The notes under the pieces: generated by a model
Seen by the model: the letters and a program-made list of their open reading frames with translations, nothing else
Told to the model about the DNA's origin: nothing
Databases searched by the model: none
Made by a program: the position numbers and the translations under genes
Shown here: piece after piece, positions 1 through 8,954 of the stretch
Layout of the letters: each line of letters begins with the position of its first letter
How positions within the stretch are numbered: position 1 is the first letter of the stretch
Origin: Chloroflexota bacterium
GTDB taxonomy: Bacteria > Chloroflexota > Dehalococcoidia > Lucifugimonadales > Lucifugimonadaceae
Direction: 5' to 3'
DNA: 64,000 bases
NCBI GenBank assembly: GCA_002718415.1
Contig: PBEM01000006.1
Coordinates: 208,350 to 272,349, forward strand

Positions 1-405
1 TCCGATATTTTTTTTATTGAAATTTTTATACATTAAATGTGCAAGTATAAAAGGGGCTTTAAAATTTATGGCCATCATTTTATCCCATTCAGTGATTTCA
101 ATATTTTCAACAGTATCTTTATTAAATTTAGATGCATTATTAATTATGATGTCTAAACTACCATATTTTTTTTTAATAGAATCTACCATCATAAAGATTT
201 CATTACTATACTCTAGATTTGCTTTAATTGGATAAGCTGATCCACCGTTAGAATTTATAATTTCTACAGTCTCCAATGCTTCTTCTTCTGATTCATTATA
301 ATGAATAATGATTTTTGATCCTGTTTTGGCTAATGATATTGCTATGTGCTTACCAATTCTTTTTCCTGATCCTGTTACAAGAGTAACTTTATTTTTTGGA
401 TTCAA
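1..405 (-). CDS. Short-chain dehydrogenase/reductase, pteridine-reductase-like (3' end cut by window edge)
   Basis: The minus strand is open for 135 codons from a TTG at 405 to the window edge. The N-terminus carries the nucleotide-binding motif TGSGKRIG (residues about 9-16) and a downstream NNAS motif, the classical SDR pattern. TGxxxRIG together with NNAS is the version common in pteridine reductase or FolM-like SDRs, so an NADPH-dependent reductase is likely. The catalytic YxxxK lies outside the window. No ATG is available near the N-terminus, so TTG is chosen. It follows the MoaD-like gene by 19 bases in the same direction and is probably the last or near-last gene of the molybdenum hydroxylase operon. 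Confidence 0.75.
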   Translation of the reverse strand, partial: MNPKNKVTLVTGSGKRIGKHIAISLAKTGSKIIIHYNESEEEALETVEIINSNGGSAYPIKANLEYSNEIFMMVDSIKKKYGSLDIIINNASKFNKDTVENIEITEWDKMMAINFKAPFILAHLMYKNFNKKNIG

Positions 406-424
406 TATATACTAACCCTTATAA

Positions 425-688
425 TCAACCACCTGATACTGCTGGAACAAAATGAACTTCAATATCTGGTTCTAGTTTTTGTCTTAACCCTTGTCTTGTA
501 GCAACGTAACCGACAACAGCAGATAATCCAGGCTTAATTTTTTCTTCTTCAACTAACTTATCTTTAATTCCAGGGAACATTTCATCTAATTTATCAATTA
601 ATTCACCCAAAGTATTAGCGGAAACTTCTACTTCAGATTTTCCTTCAGCTAATTTTCGAAGTTGAAATGGTATAAATACTCTTGCCAA
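425..688 (-). CDS. MoaD/ThiS-family small sulfur-carrier protein
   Basis: This 87-residue protein has the size and beta-grasp-like layout of MoaD/ThiS proteins and ends in Ser-Gly-Gly. The terminal Gly-Gly is the site that MoeB-type enzymes adenylate and thiocarboxylate. The hydrophobic segment before the end (VHFVPAVSGG) matches the family ending. In MoaD the thiocarboxylate gives sulfur to precursor Z to make molybdopterin. Its position directly behind the molybdenum hydroxylase subunits suggests service to molybdopterin synthesis for that enzyme. No moaE or moeB is present in the window. It could instead be a carrier for another sulfur transfer. Confidence 0.85.
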   Translation of the reverse strand: MARVFIPFQLRKLAEGKSEVEVSANTLGELIDKLDEMFPGIKDKLVEEEKIKPGLSAVVGYVATRQGLRQKLEPDIEVHFVPAVSGG

Positions 689-722
689 AATTCACCTTAG
701 ATTTTATGTTAATTTTTGATAT

Positions 723-2990
723 TTAATCACGTATAGCTTTTAATATTCTGCTAGGTTTGATTGGCTGTTCGAGAATTCTTTTATTTGTAGCATCTTTTAC
801 AGCATTAGACGCGGCTGCTATTGGAGGAGCTAATGTTACTTCTCCTACACCTCTGACCCCATAAGGATGATTAGGATTAGGCACTTCAACCATTATTGTT
901 TCTATCATAGGCATGTCTAAACAAGTAGGCATACGATAATCAAGAAAAGAATGATTTGCCATAGATCCATCTGGATGTAGATAATATTCTTCATTTAAAG
1001 CCCAACCTATACCTTGAACAACTCCACCTTGAATTTGTCCTTCTGCATAAGATGGATGGATTGCCTTTCCTACATCTTGAATAGCAGTATATCTAACCAC
1101 ATCAGTTTTTCCAGTTTCTGGATCAATTTCAAGATCGCAAATGTGCACGGCATATCCGTTTCCTCCAGCAGCCATGTTTACAGATGCTGTAGATGAGACT
1201 GGACCACCAGTGCTTTCTAATTTACCTGATAATTCTTTTATAGAAATTTTCAACTCTTGATCATTAGAAGTAAAAAATCCTTCATTAAAATCTATATCAT
1301 CTTCATTTAGTTCCCAAAGTATAGCTACTCGAGATTTAAGTTGATCAACCATAGATTGAGCTGCTAAATATGCAGCATAACCAGTTGCAAATGTTGTTCT
1401 AGATCCTCCAGTCATACCTGTATATCCAATTGAATCAGTATCAGGAATGGTTGGTTTTATATCTTCCGCAGATAATCCTAGAACTTCTGCAGCTTGCATA
1501 GCAATAGAAGCTCTCGTTCCACCAATATCAGCAGAACCTTCATTCATCATTACTGTTCCATCGTCAGTTAACATAAGATCACAGGTAGAAAGACCACCAC
1601 CATTCATCCAATACCCACAAGCTAAACCTCTTCCTCTTAATTTACCTTCTTTTGATTTTCCTATATCTGAATTCCAATGTTCTGATTTTTGAGCAGCTTG
1701 AAGAGATTCCTCAAAACCGATCTTTTCTAACAATACACCATCACCTCTTCGGGTGCCTTTTTTAGCTGCGTTATCTAAACGAAACTGAATTTTATCCCAT
1801 CCTTTTTGATCGCATATTTCATCAATTACTGTTTCTATAGCGAAGGCTGCTTGAGGAGATCCAGGAGCTCGATATGCAGCCGATTTAGGTTTATTTACGA
1901 CTATGTCATAACCATCTATTCTAGATGCAGGCATTTCATAACAAGCAAAGATACATATCGCTCCAGCATTTACTGCACTACCAGGGTATGCACCAGCTTC
2001 ATAACGAATAGTTGCATGAGCAGCTGTAATTTTTCCTTCGTTTGTTACACCCATTTTAACTCTGACTTTACCACCAGGGGCTGGACCCGTAGCTTGAAAA
2101 ACTGATGGGCGATCCATGACAATTTTCACAGGACGACCGTTGGATTTTTTTGAAAGAATTGCAGCTATTGGAGATAAATATACTTTTGTTTTGCCTCCAA
2201 ATCCACCTCCAATTTCACTATAATTTACCCTAACACTACTAGGGGGTAAACCGATAAATTTAGCTGTTTGATCTCTCACACCAAATGAACCTTGAGTACT
2301 AGACCAAACTGTAACCTTGTTGTCTTCATTCCAAATAGCTGTAGCATTGTGTGGTTCTATGTATCCTTGATGTACCATTTGTAGAGTAACTTCTTTATCT
2401 ACGATTAAATCTGCAGATTCGAATCCTTCTTCTACATTTCCAAATTCATGTCTAAAATGTGTAGCAATATTTGTATTTTTTACATCTTCTCCTAAGTGAT
2501 CTCCAATTAAATCATCTAATAAGATTGGAGCATTTTTTGCAACTGCATCATCTACATTGGTTACAGGTTGTAGTTTTTCATACTCAACTTTAATTTTTCT
2601 TACAGCTTCTTGAGCGGTATTTCTATCAATTGCAGCAACTGCGGCTATTACGTGCCCTTTATACATTACTTTATCTTTTGCCATAATATTAAAAAATTCT
2701 CTGTCTACATCATTCAAGCCGTTTCTAGTAGTGTCCCTACCAGGAGTAGCTAAATCATCGTGAGTCATTACAGCAATAACACCAGGAAATTTTTCCGCTG
2801 CAGAGGTGTCTATTGATTTAATTTTTGCATGAACTTCAGTGCTTCTTAAAACTTCCCCCCAGATTAGACCTGGAACTTTTACATCGGCACCGTATACAGC
2901 TCTACCTGTAACTTTATCTACTCCATCATGCCTTACTGGACGTGTACCAATTACTTTATAATTTGCTTTATTTTCAAATAATTCAACCAA
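723..2990 (-). CDS. Molybdenum hydroxylase (xanthine dehydrogenase family) large subunit, copy 1
   Basis: The 755-residue protein is a molybdopterin-binding large subunit of the CoxL/XdhA family. It has GGGFGGK at residues 261-267 and the C-terminal GVGE motif at 714-717, whose glutamate is the catalytic base in this family. The active-site loop reads AYRAPGSPQ (372-380), not the AYxCSFR loop of true form I CO dehydrogenase, so an aldehyde, purine or aromatic hydroxylase is more likely than CO oxidation. It lies 76 bases after a paralogous large subunit and after the FAD and Fe-S subunits, which it probably shares. The substrate cannot be deduced. Confidence 0.9.
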   Translation of the reverse strand: MVELFENKANYKVIGTRPVRHDGVDKVTGRAVYGADVKVPGLIWGEVLRSTEVHAKIKSIDTSAAEKFPGVIAVMTHDDLATPGRDTTRNGLNDVDREFFNIMAKDKVMYKGHVIAAVAAIDRNTAQEAVRKIKVEYEKLQPVTNVDDAVAKNAPILLDDLIGDHLGEDVKNTNIATHFRHEFGNVEEGFESADLIVDKEVTLQMVHQGYIEPHNATAIWNEDNKVTVWSSTQGSFGVRDQTAKFIGLPPSSVRVNYSEIGGGFGGKTKVYLSPIAAILSKKSNGRPVKIVMDRPSVFQATGPAPGGKVRVKMGVTNEGKITAAHATIRYEAGAYPGSAVNAGAICIFACYEMPASRIDGYDIVVNKPKSAAYRAPGSPQAAFAIETVIDEICDQKGWDKIQFRLDNAAKKGTRRGDGVLLEKIGFEESLQAAQKSEHWNSDIGKSKEGKLRGRGLACGYWMNGGGLSTCDLMLTDDGTVMMNEGSADIGGTRASIAMQAAEVLGLSAEDIKPTIPDTDSIGYTGMTGGSRTTFATGYAAYLAAQSMVDQLKSRVAILWELNEDDIDFNEGFFTSNDQELKISIKELSGKLESTGGPVSSTASVNMAAGGNGYAVHICDLEIDPETGKTDVVRYTAIQDVGKAIHPSYAEGQIQGGVVQGIGWALNEEYYLHPDGSMANHSFLDYRMPTCLDMPMIETIMVEVPNPNHPYGVRGVGEVTLAPPIAAASNAVKDATNKRILEQPIKPSRILKAIRD

Positions 2991-3066
2991 TTTTTTGCCT
3001 TTCGCTAATTAGCTTGTATTAATATTATTCTTAAATAGTTAAGTAAGATTTAAAAATATCATATAT

Positions 3067-5358
3067 TTATTTTTTTGTTAGGGCCTTCACAATCTTTGCT
3101 GGATTCATAGGCAAGTCTGTAAATCTTATATCCAATGCATCTTTTAAAGCATTACCTATAGCTGCTAAAGGCGGGCAAATAGGAACTTCTCCGACCCCCC
3201 TAACACCATATGGGTGTAAAGGTGTTGGCACTTCGACAAGAATAGTTTCAATATTTGGTAAATCCAGAGATGTGGGCATTCTATAATCCAAGAAACTTGA
3301 ATTGACCATACCTCCTTCTTCCTTCATATAATATTCTTCATTTAAGGCCCAGCCAATACCTTGTGCTGACCCTCCTTGCATTTGTCCTTCTACATATGAA
3401 GGGTGAATAGCTTTACCTACATCTTGAACTGCAGTATATCTAATTACGTCAGTTTTGCCCGTAGATAAATCAATTTCAACATCAGCTATATGCATACCAA
3501 ATCCATCTCCTGCAGATTCTAAATCAACACTACCAACGGAATTGACAGGACCACAAAAATCATAAAGTTTTTCTGCTAATTCTTTAAACGAAATTGTCTT
3601 TTCAGGTTTTTCGTTTACCGTATCAGTTTTTACAGTAAAAACTCCAGAATCAAAACTTACGTCTTCTAGTTTACGATCAAAATATAAAGCTACTTGATTT
3701 TTTAGCTCTGAAACAAGATTATTTGCAGCTTTCCAAGCAGCAAATCCTGTAGCGTAAGTTGTTCTTGACCCTCCTGTTACGTCGGTATATCCAACAGAAT
3801 CAGTATCAACTATAGAAGGTCTAACATCTTCTGCAGGAATTCCTAAGACTTCTGCAGCCTGCATACTAATTGAGGACCTTGATCCCCCTATGTCTGTTGA
3901 ACCCTCAATTAAAGTTACAGTTCCATCTTTATTTACATTTAGATTCACTGAAGATTTCAGACCAATATTAAACCAATAACCATGCGAGATACCCCTACCT
4001 CTTACCTTACCTTCTTCAGGTTGTCCTATATCAGAATTCCAGTGTTCAGAATTTTTAGTAGCATTAATTACTTCTTTTGTTCCTATGACTGAAAACCTAA
4101 CACCGTCACCCCTTCTAGTACCTTGATCTGATGCGTTATTCATTCTGAATTCCATAGAATCCCATCCGGCTTTTTCACAAAGATCGTTGACTGCAGACTC
4201 CATAGCAAAAGCAACTTGAGGAGAGCCAGGTGCCCTATATGCAGCAACTTTTGGCTTATTTACAATTACGTCATATGTATCGATTCTAGTGTTCGGGATA
4301 TCATAAGGAGCATAAATACATTGTGCAGCAGGCCCAATCATCGAACCAGGATTACATCCTGCTTCAAACCATATTTTAGATTCAGCTGCAATTAACTTAC
4401 CGTTTTTATCAGCACCAATTTTTACCCAAACTTTTCCACCTGGAGTGGGACCTGTTGTTTCAAATACAGCTGTTCTTTCCATCACCATTTTAACTGGTCT
4501 TCCGGTTTTTTTTGAAAGTAAAGCTGCTATAGGTTCTAGGTAAACAGGAATTTTTCCTCCAAAACCACCACCAATTTCACATGGAGTAACTTTAATTCTA
4601 GAAACATCTAATTTTAGTAATCCTGAAAGGGCTGTTCTGGCTGTAAATGCACCTTGTGTACCAGTCCAAATTTTTACCCTATCTTCCTCATCCCAAAAAG
4701 CTGTAGCCATATGAGGTTCAATATATCCTTGATGGACCATTTGCATAGTATATGTATTTTCTTCAATAAATGCAGCTTCAGTGAAAGCTTTATCAACATC
4801 TCCAAAATCATGTTTTTCATGAGTTGCCATATTAGTATTTTTAACTTCTTCACCTAAGTCATCACCAACTAAAGTTTCTAATATTATAGTGGCATCTTTT
4901 TCTAAAGCTGAATCGACATCATTATGAGCTTCTAAAATCTCATATTCGACTTTAATTTTTGTAGCAGCTTGCTCTGCAGTGTACCTGTCAACGGCAGCAA
5001 TTGCAGCAACTGGATGACCTTTATATAAAGCTTTATCACCTGCCATTAGTTTATTACTAGTCCAACGTGGATTTTCATCACCTTCACCTAAATCTATCAT
5101 TTTATCTTCTGTTTCAGGCATATCTTTACTAGTAATTATGGCAAGGACACCATCTATTTTTTCTGCTACTGAAGTATCTATGGATTTAATCTTGGCATGA
5201 GCATGAGGGCTTCGTGCTAAAGCACCCCAAATTAATCCAGGAAGTTTAACATCTCCTGCATATATTGCTCTACCTGTTACCTTATCAAATCCATCATGTC
5301 TTACAGGTCTAGTACCAATAACTTTAAAATTAGATTGTTGCTTAAATGTTTGAACCAT
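3067..5358 (-). CDS. Molybdenum hydroxylase (xanthine dehydrogenase family) large subunit, copy 2
   Basis: The 763-residue paralog of the following gene starts with a nearly parallel N-terminus (KVIGTRPVRHDGFDKVTGRA) and aligns along its whole length. It retains GGGFGGK, the AYRAPGSPQ loop and the C-terminal GVGE with its glutamate at about residue 724, so both copies look catalytically competent. It lies 23 bases after the 2Fe-2S subunit gene, the arrangement expected for the primary large subunit of the complex. Whether the two large subunits form one mixed enzyme or two enzymes sharing electron-transfer subunits is unknown. Confidence 0.9.
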   Translation of the reverse strand: MVQTFKQQSNFKVIGTRPVRHDGFDKVTGRAIYAGDVKLPGLIWGALARSPHAHAKIKSIDTSVAEKIDGVLAIITSKDMPETEDKMIDLGEGDENPRWTSNKLMAGDKALYKGHPVAAIAAVDRYTAEQAATKIKVEYEILEAHNDVDSALEKDATIILETLVGDDLGEEVKNTNMATHEKHDFGDVDKAFTEAAFIEENTYTMQMVHQGYIEPHMATAFWDEEDRVKIWTGTQGAFTARTALSGLLKLDVSRIKVTPCEIGGGFGGKIPVYLEPIAALLSKKTGRPVKMVMERTAVFETTGPTPGGKVWVKIGADKNGKLIAAESKIWFEAGCNPGSMIGPAAQCIYAPYDIPNTRIDTYDVIVNKPKVAAYRAPGSPQVAFAMESAVNDLCEKAGWDSMEFRMNNASDQGTRRGDGVRFSVIGTKEVINATKNSEHWNSDIGQPEEGKVRGRGISHGYWFNIGLKSSVNLNVNKDGTVTLIEGSTDIGGSRSSISMQAAEVLGIPAEDVRPSIVDTDSVGYTDVTGGSRTTYATGFAAWKAANNLVSELKNQVALYFDRKLEDVSFDSGVFTVKTDTVNEKPEKTISFKELAEKLYDFCGPVNSVGSVDLESAGDGFGMHIADVEIDLSTGKTDVIRYTAVQDVGKAIHPSYVEGQMQGGSAQGIGWALNEEYYMKEEGGMVNSSFLDYRMPTSLDLPNIETILVEVPTPLHPYGVRGVGEVPICPPLAAIGNALKDALDIRFTDLPMNPAKIVKALTKK

Positions 5359-5381
5359 TAAACTTCTCCCTTTTTTTAGAT

Positions 5382-5852
5382 TTAACTTTCTGAAGCTGCT
5401 TTTTGAACAGCTTTAACAATTTTGTCGTAACCTGTACATCTGCAAAGATTACCTGCTAACCAATGGCGAATTCTGTGTTCAGATGGATTCGGTTCGTTAT
5501 CCAATAATCCTTTAGCCGCAACCAAAAATCCTGGAGTACAAATTCCACATTGAAGAGCAGCCTCTTCAAGAAAAGCTTTTTGAAGAGGATGTAGTCCTTC
5601 AGATGTTGCCAAACCTTCAACTGTCTGTACGTCACATCCATCAATTTCCGCAGCAAGTACTAAACAAGAATCAACAATTCTTCCATCAATATTTACTGTA
5701 CATGCTCCGCAGTTACCATCTAAACAACCTTCTTTAGTTCCTGTAAGCCCCACTATTTCTCTTAGGGCATCTAGTAGACTCATGTAAGATGGAGCTAAAA
5801 ATTCATACGGTTGATTATTTATTTTAGTAGTTATATGTATATTTGTAGTCAT
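5382..5852 (-). CDS. Molybdenum hydroxylase 2Fe-2S subunit
   Basis: The 156-residue protein is the CoxS-type small subunit that passes electrons from the molybdenum centre to FAD. The N-terminal plant-ferredoxin-type cluster motif is GCLDGNCGACTV with a following DSC. The C-terminal alpha-helical cluster motif is CGICTPG followed by NLCRCTGY. All eight cluster cysteines are present and the length is normal. It starts three bases after the FAD subunit gene and precedes the two large subunit genes. Confidence 0.95.
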   Translation of the reverse strand: MTTNIHITTKINNQPYEFLAPSYMSLLDALREIVGLTGTKEGCLDGNCGACTVNIDGRIVDSCLVLAAEIDGCDVQTVEGLATSEGLHPLQKAFLEEAALQCGICTPGFLVAAKGLLDNEPNPSEHRIRHWLAGNLCRCTGYDKIVKAVQKAASES

Positions 5853-5855
5853 TTC

Positions 5856-6725
5856 TTATCCTCTAGCTCGTTTTACGGATTCTTTTATCATCCTATTTGT
5901 TATAACTTCAATAAGGTGTTTTCTATGTTCAATTGTTCCTCGCATATCCGATATAGGTGAAGCTTCATCTTTTGCAATTGAAGCTGCTTCGGAAATAGAT
6001 GCATCATTGATCGGTTTACCTGCTAGGTAGTCAGATGCTTTTCTAGCTACAATTGGTGTTGGTCCTACTGAAGCAAGTGCAATATTTACAGATTCAAAAT
6101 TTTCTCCGGTATTGTCAATTACTACTGAAACTGCAACTGCAGCTACAGCAATATCCATTTCATTTCTAGGTATAAATCTTTCATAGGCTGCACCAGATCG
6201 TTTTGCTGGTTTAGGGACCGAAATACTTACTAATAATTCACCATTTTTAATGACGGTTTTACCTGGTCCAATGCAAAAATCTTCTACAGCAATTTTTCTT
6301 TCTCCATTAGGTCCAGCAATATTTGCTGTTGCTCCATATACAATTAAAGGACATATAGCGTCGCCAGAAGGGGCGGCATTACATAAATTACCACCTATTG
6401 CTGCTCTAGACTGAATTTGAATTCCTCCTATAATAAAAGCTCCATCTACAATGCCTGCGTAATGCTTTTTTACTTCTTCATTTTCATAAATTTGATAACA
6501 AGGAACTCCAGAACCTATTATCAAACCGTCATCTGAAGCTTCTAATTTCATAGCTTCAGGTATTTTTTTTACATCCACAACTGCTTCCAAATCCCATTTA
6601 TTTCCTCTAGCTTGTACTAGTAGATCGGTACCTCCGGCTAATGGCCTAGCTTTATCTCCATGTTTCTCAAGAACATTTACAGCTTCTTCAACAGTTTTAG
6701 GTGCGACATAATTAAAAGGGTGCAA
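5856..6725 (-). CDS. Molybdenum hydroxylase FAD-binding subunit
   Basis: The 289-residue CoxM-type subunit carries the FAD-binding motifs AGGTDLLVQARG (about 31-42) and IGGNLCNAAPSGD (about 110-122) of the family. It would take electrons from the 2Fe-2S subunit and pass them to an external acceptor. The start is TTG, supported by a GGAG ribosome-binding site about eight bases upstream and by the family N-terminus FNYVAPKTVEEA. It is the first gene of the operon; the 155 bases upstream, up to the end of the MFS gene, should hold the promoter. Confidence 0.93.
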   Translation of the reverse strand: MHPFNYVAPKTVEEAVNVLEKHGDKARPLAGGTDLLVQARGNKWDLEAVVDVKKIPEAMKLEASDDGLIIGSGVPCYQIYENEEVKKHYAGIVDGAFIIGGIQIQSRAAIGGNLCNAAPSGDAICPLIVYGATANIAGPNGERKIAVEDFCIGPGKTVIKNGELLVSISVPKPAKRSGAAYERFIPRNEMDIAVAAVAVSVVIDNTGENFESVNIALASVGPTPIVARKASDYLAGKPINDASISEAASIAKDEASPISDMRGTIEHRKHLIEVITNRMIKESVKRARG

Positions 6726-6880
6726 GAGTATTCTCCTTTTTTATATTTAAATTCTATGCTTCTAAAAAGACATAAAAATAATTTTAATAGTAAATTTATA
6801 TCTTTCATTGGTTAAGCTAACATAGTAAAAGTCAGTTTGCATCAATTTCACTTATGATTAGTAAATTTAATTTGAAGAAT

Positions 6881-8104
6881 TTACTTATTTTTTAAAAATT
6901 TTAATAACAAAGAACCTATAAATATAGCTGAAAAAATTATAAGTATCCCAGAAAGAATTAAAGTTTTTTGTGCCCCATAATTTTGAGCCAAAAACCCAGT
7001 AAAAATACCACCTAATGCTGCTGATCCCCATGCCCATTGTTGCATACTCATTGTTCTGCCTCTGAAGTTTTCTTCAACTAATGTTTGGACCATTGTTGTA
7101 TTAATTGTTCCTTTCCAAACAGAAGCCATTCCTATAAATGGAATTATCAATATAGCAAATGACAAATCATTAGTATTTGAAAATATTATGAGTAGAAAAC
7201 CAAATAAAATTGTTGAAAAAATTAAAAATATTAATTTATTAAAATATGCTCCTGAAAGACTTAATGCAAATGTTCCAAATAATCCTCCAAGGCCTAAAAA
7301 CAACAACAGCCTACTATATGTACTTGAATCTCCATAAAAAATTTCATCTGTAAAAACTGGTAGAAGAATCTCAAATGATGAACTAAATAAACCTACTACA
7401 ATACCTAAAATAATTATAAAAAGTATGTTTTTATTACTTCCAAGATATCTAAATCCTTCATAAAGACTTTGTATATAACTAATATCTTTTATCTGATTAG
7501 TTACATGTAAAGAGGAATCCATTTTATATAAAGTTATTACAGTAAAAATATAACTTAATGCAATCATATAAAATAAATATTCTAATCCCATTATTGAAAC
7601 AATAGGAGCAAAAATTAGTGGACCTAAAACAGCTGAACCACCAAAAATTATTGAATATAAAACTATTCCACCTGGTAGATCTTTTTTGGGAATTAACTTT
7701 GCAATCATAGCTGATCTTGCAGGTATATCAATAGCTAGAAAAGTTCCCGTGAAAATGGATAATAAAATAACATGCCAGGGTTCTATCCATTTTTGTTGGA
7801 TAAGAATTCCTGTTATTAATGTTACTAAAGCAAAAAGTAATCTTGTTGAACGAACAATTTGCAATCTATTATGTTTATCAGATATTATTCCTCCAAAAAG
7901 CGAAAATAGTAATATTGGAGCTAAATTTGCTGTTATTATTAAACCTAGCATTATCTCTGAATCCGTTAATGTTCTCATTAGCCAGAGTCTTCCGTATACT
8001 AATGACCACATTCCAATATTTGAAAATAATGCAGCTATCCAAAAAAATCTATATTCTTGGTACTTAAAACAGTGATATGCAGTTTTTGAGAAAAATGTAT
8101 TCAA
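6881..8104 (-). CDS. Major facilitator superfamily transporter (drug-efflux-like)
   Basis: The 407-residue protein has about twelve hydrophobic segments and the MFS loop motif GGIISDKHNRLQIV near residues 71-84. The overall pattern resembles the MFS_3 (enterobactin exporter EntS/drug efflux) group with a second-half motif FRGRTMSMQQWAWG. It is predicted to be an inner-membrane exporter whose substrate cannot be told from sequence. It starts 9 bases after the HIT gene, so the two are probably cotranscribed. Confidence 0.85.
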   Translation of the reverse strand: MNTFFSKTAYHCFKYQEYRFFWIAALFSNIGMWSLVYGRLWLMRTLTDSEIMLGLIITANLAPILLFSLFGGIISDKHNRLQIVRSTRLLFALVTLITGILIQQKWIEPWHVILLSIFTGTFLAIDIPARSAMIAKLIPKKDLPGGIVLYSIIFGGSAVLGPLIFAPIVSIMGLEYLFYMIALSYIFTVITLYKMDSSLHVTNQIKDISYIQSLYEGFRYLGSNKNILFIIILGIVVGLFSSSFEILLPVFTDEIFYGDSSTYSRLLLFLGLGGLFGTFALSLSGAYFNKLIFLIFSTILFGFLLIIFSNTNDLSFAILIIPFIGMASVWKGTINTTMVQTLVEENFRGRTMSMQQWAWGSAALGGIFTGFLAQNYGAQKTLILSGILIIFSAIFIGSLLLKFLKNK

Positions 8105-8113
8105 AAGATTTTT

Positions 8114-8461
8114 CTATTTTAAAGATGACAACTTATTACCACCAATTAAATGGCAATGTAAATGTTCTATTTCTTGTCCGGCGTCATTACCTTGATTGAT
8201 TACTAATCGATACCCTGAAGATGAAATCTTTAATTTTTTGGCTAATTGGCTTGCGGTATTTATCATTTGTCCTAATATTTCGTAATTTTTTAAATCAGAT
8301 AACTTTATAAGATGTTCTTTCGGAATTACAAGAATATGAGTTTTAGCAACAGGATTAATATCGTAGAAAGCATAAATACTATCATCTGAATATATTTTTT
8401 GGGAAGGAATTTCTTCAGAAACAATGGAACAAAATAGACAAGATTCATTAATTTTTTTCAT
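8114..8461 (-). CDS. HIT family nucleotide-binding hydrolase
   Basis: The 115-residue protein contains the histidine triad at residues 100-104 (HLHCHL) and the N-terminal CxFC-like start typical of HINT/protein kinase C inhibitor homologues. Such proteins hydrolyse nucleoside phosphoramidates and related nucleotides in the cytoplasm. Length is normal for the family. It sits between an XRE regulator and an MFS transporter, all on the minus strand with short gaps. The context does not indicate a specific substrate. Confidence 0.92.
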   Translation of the reverse strand: MKKINESCLFCSIVSEEIPSQKIYSDDSIYAFYDINPVAKTHILVIPKEHLIKLSDLKNYEILGQMINTASQLAKKLKISSSGYRLVINQGNDAGQEIEHLHCHLIGGNKLSSLK

Positions 8462-8478
8462 GATAAATGTTATCTAAT

Positions 8479-8871
8479 TTACATAGGGAATTCTTTAAAT
8501 GTTACTGACCTTTGTCTGCTAGGCTGTTTTATTGTTTTCCACCAAAGGTTGTCATTATTTTCAAATTTTTTCTTTATTTCAGAATGTTCCTTATTATTTT
8601 GACTTCCTTTTACAAAGATATTAATAGAGTTGTTATTATTTTCAGAAATTGCTCTGAAATCATATCCAAAATCTACCGCTATCATATTTAACATCTTAAC
8701 AGAAGCACCTCTTGGTCTATATGTTTCTGTTTCCCATTCACTAATAGTTTGTTGTCTTACCCCTACTCTTTTTGCTAGATCTGTCTGAGACATATCTGCA
8801 TATACTCTGAGGGATTTTATTGTTGATGAGTTCCAAATAAAATTGGATGGAATGTTATTTAAAGTTGACAT
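8479..8871 (-). CDS. XRE-family helix-turn-helix protein
   Basis: The protein (130 residues from the ATG at 8871; a TTG at 8901 would add 10) has an XRE/Cro-type helix-turn-helix with MSQTDLAKRVGVRQQTISEWE in the N-terminal half, preceded by the DNA-contacting first helix. The C-terminal part is polar, asparagine- and lysine-rich and has no recognisable domain. It may regulate the adjacent HIT, MFS or M16 genes, but no operator was identified. Confidence 0.85.
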   Translation of the reverse strand: MSTLNNIPSNFIWNSSTIKSLRVYADMSQTDLAKRVGVRQQTISEWETETYRPRGASVKMLNMIAVDFGYDFRAISENNNNSINIFVKGSQNNKEHSEIKKKFENNDNLWWKTIKQPSRQRSVTFKEFPM

Positions 8872-8954
8872 GAGGTATAGGTTACAAGAATTTAATATCA
8901 AGAAACAATAACCATTTTTTACAAGATTAAACCATTTTAAAAAAATACAGGAGT

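Noticed and set aside
723-6725. Aerobic form I CO dehydrogenase (coxMSL)
   Set aside because: The active-site loop of both large subunits reads AYRAPGSP instead of AYxCSFR, so CO oxidation is not supported; only the family is assigned.
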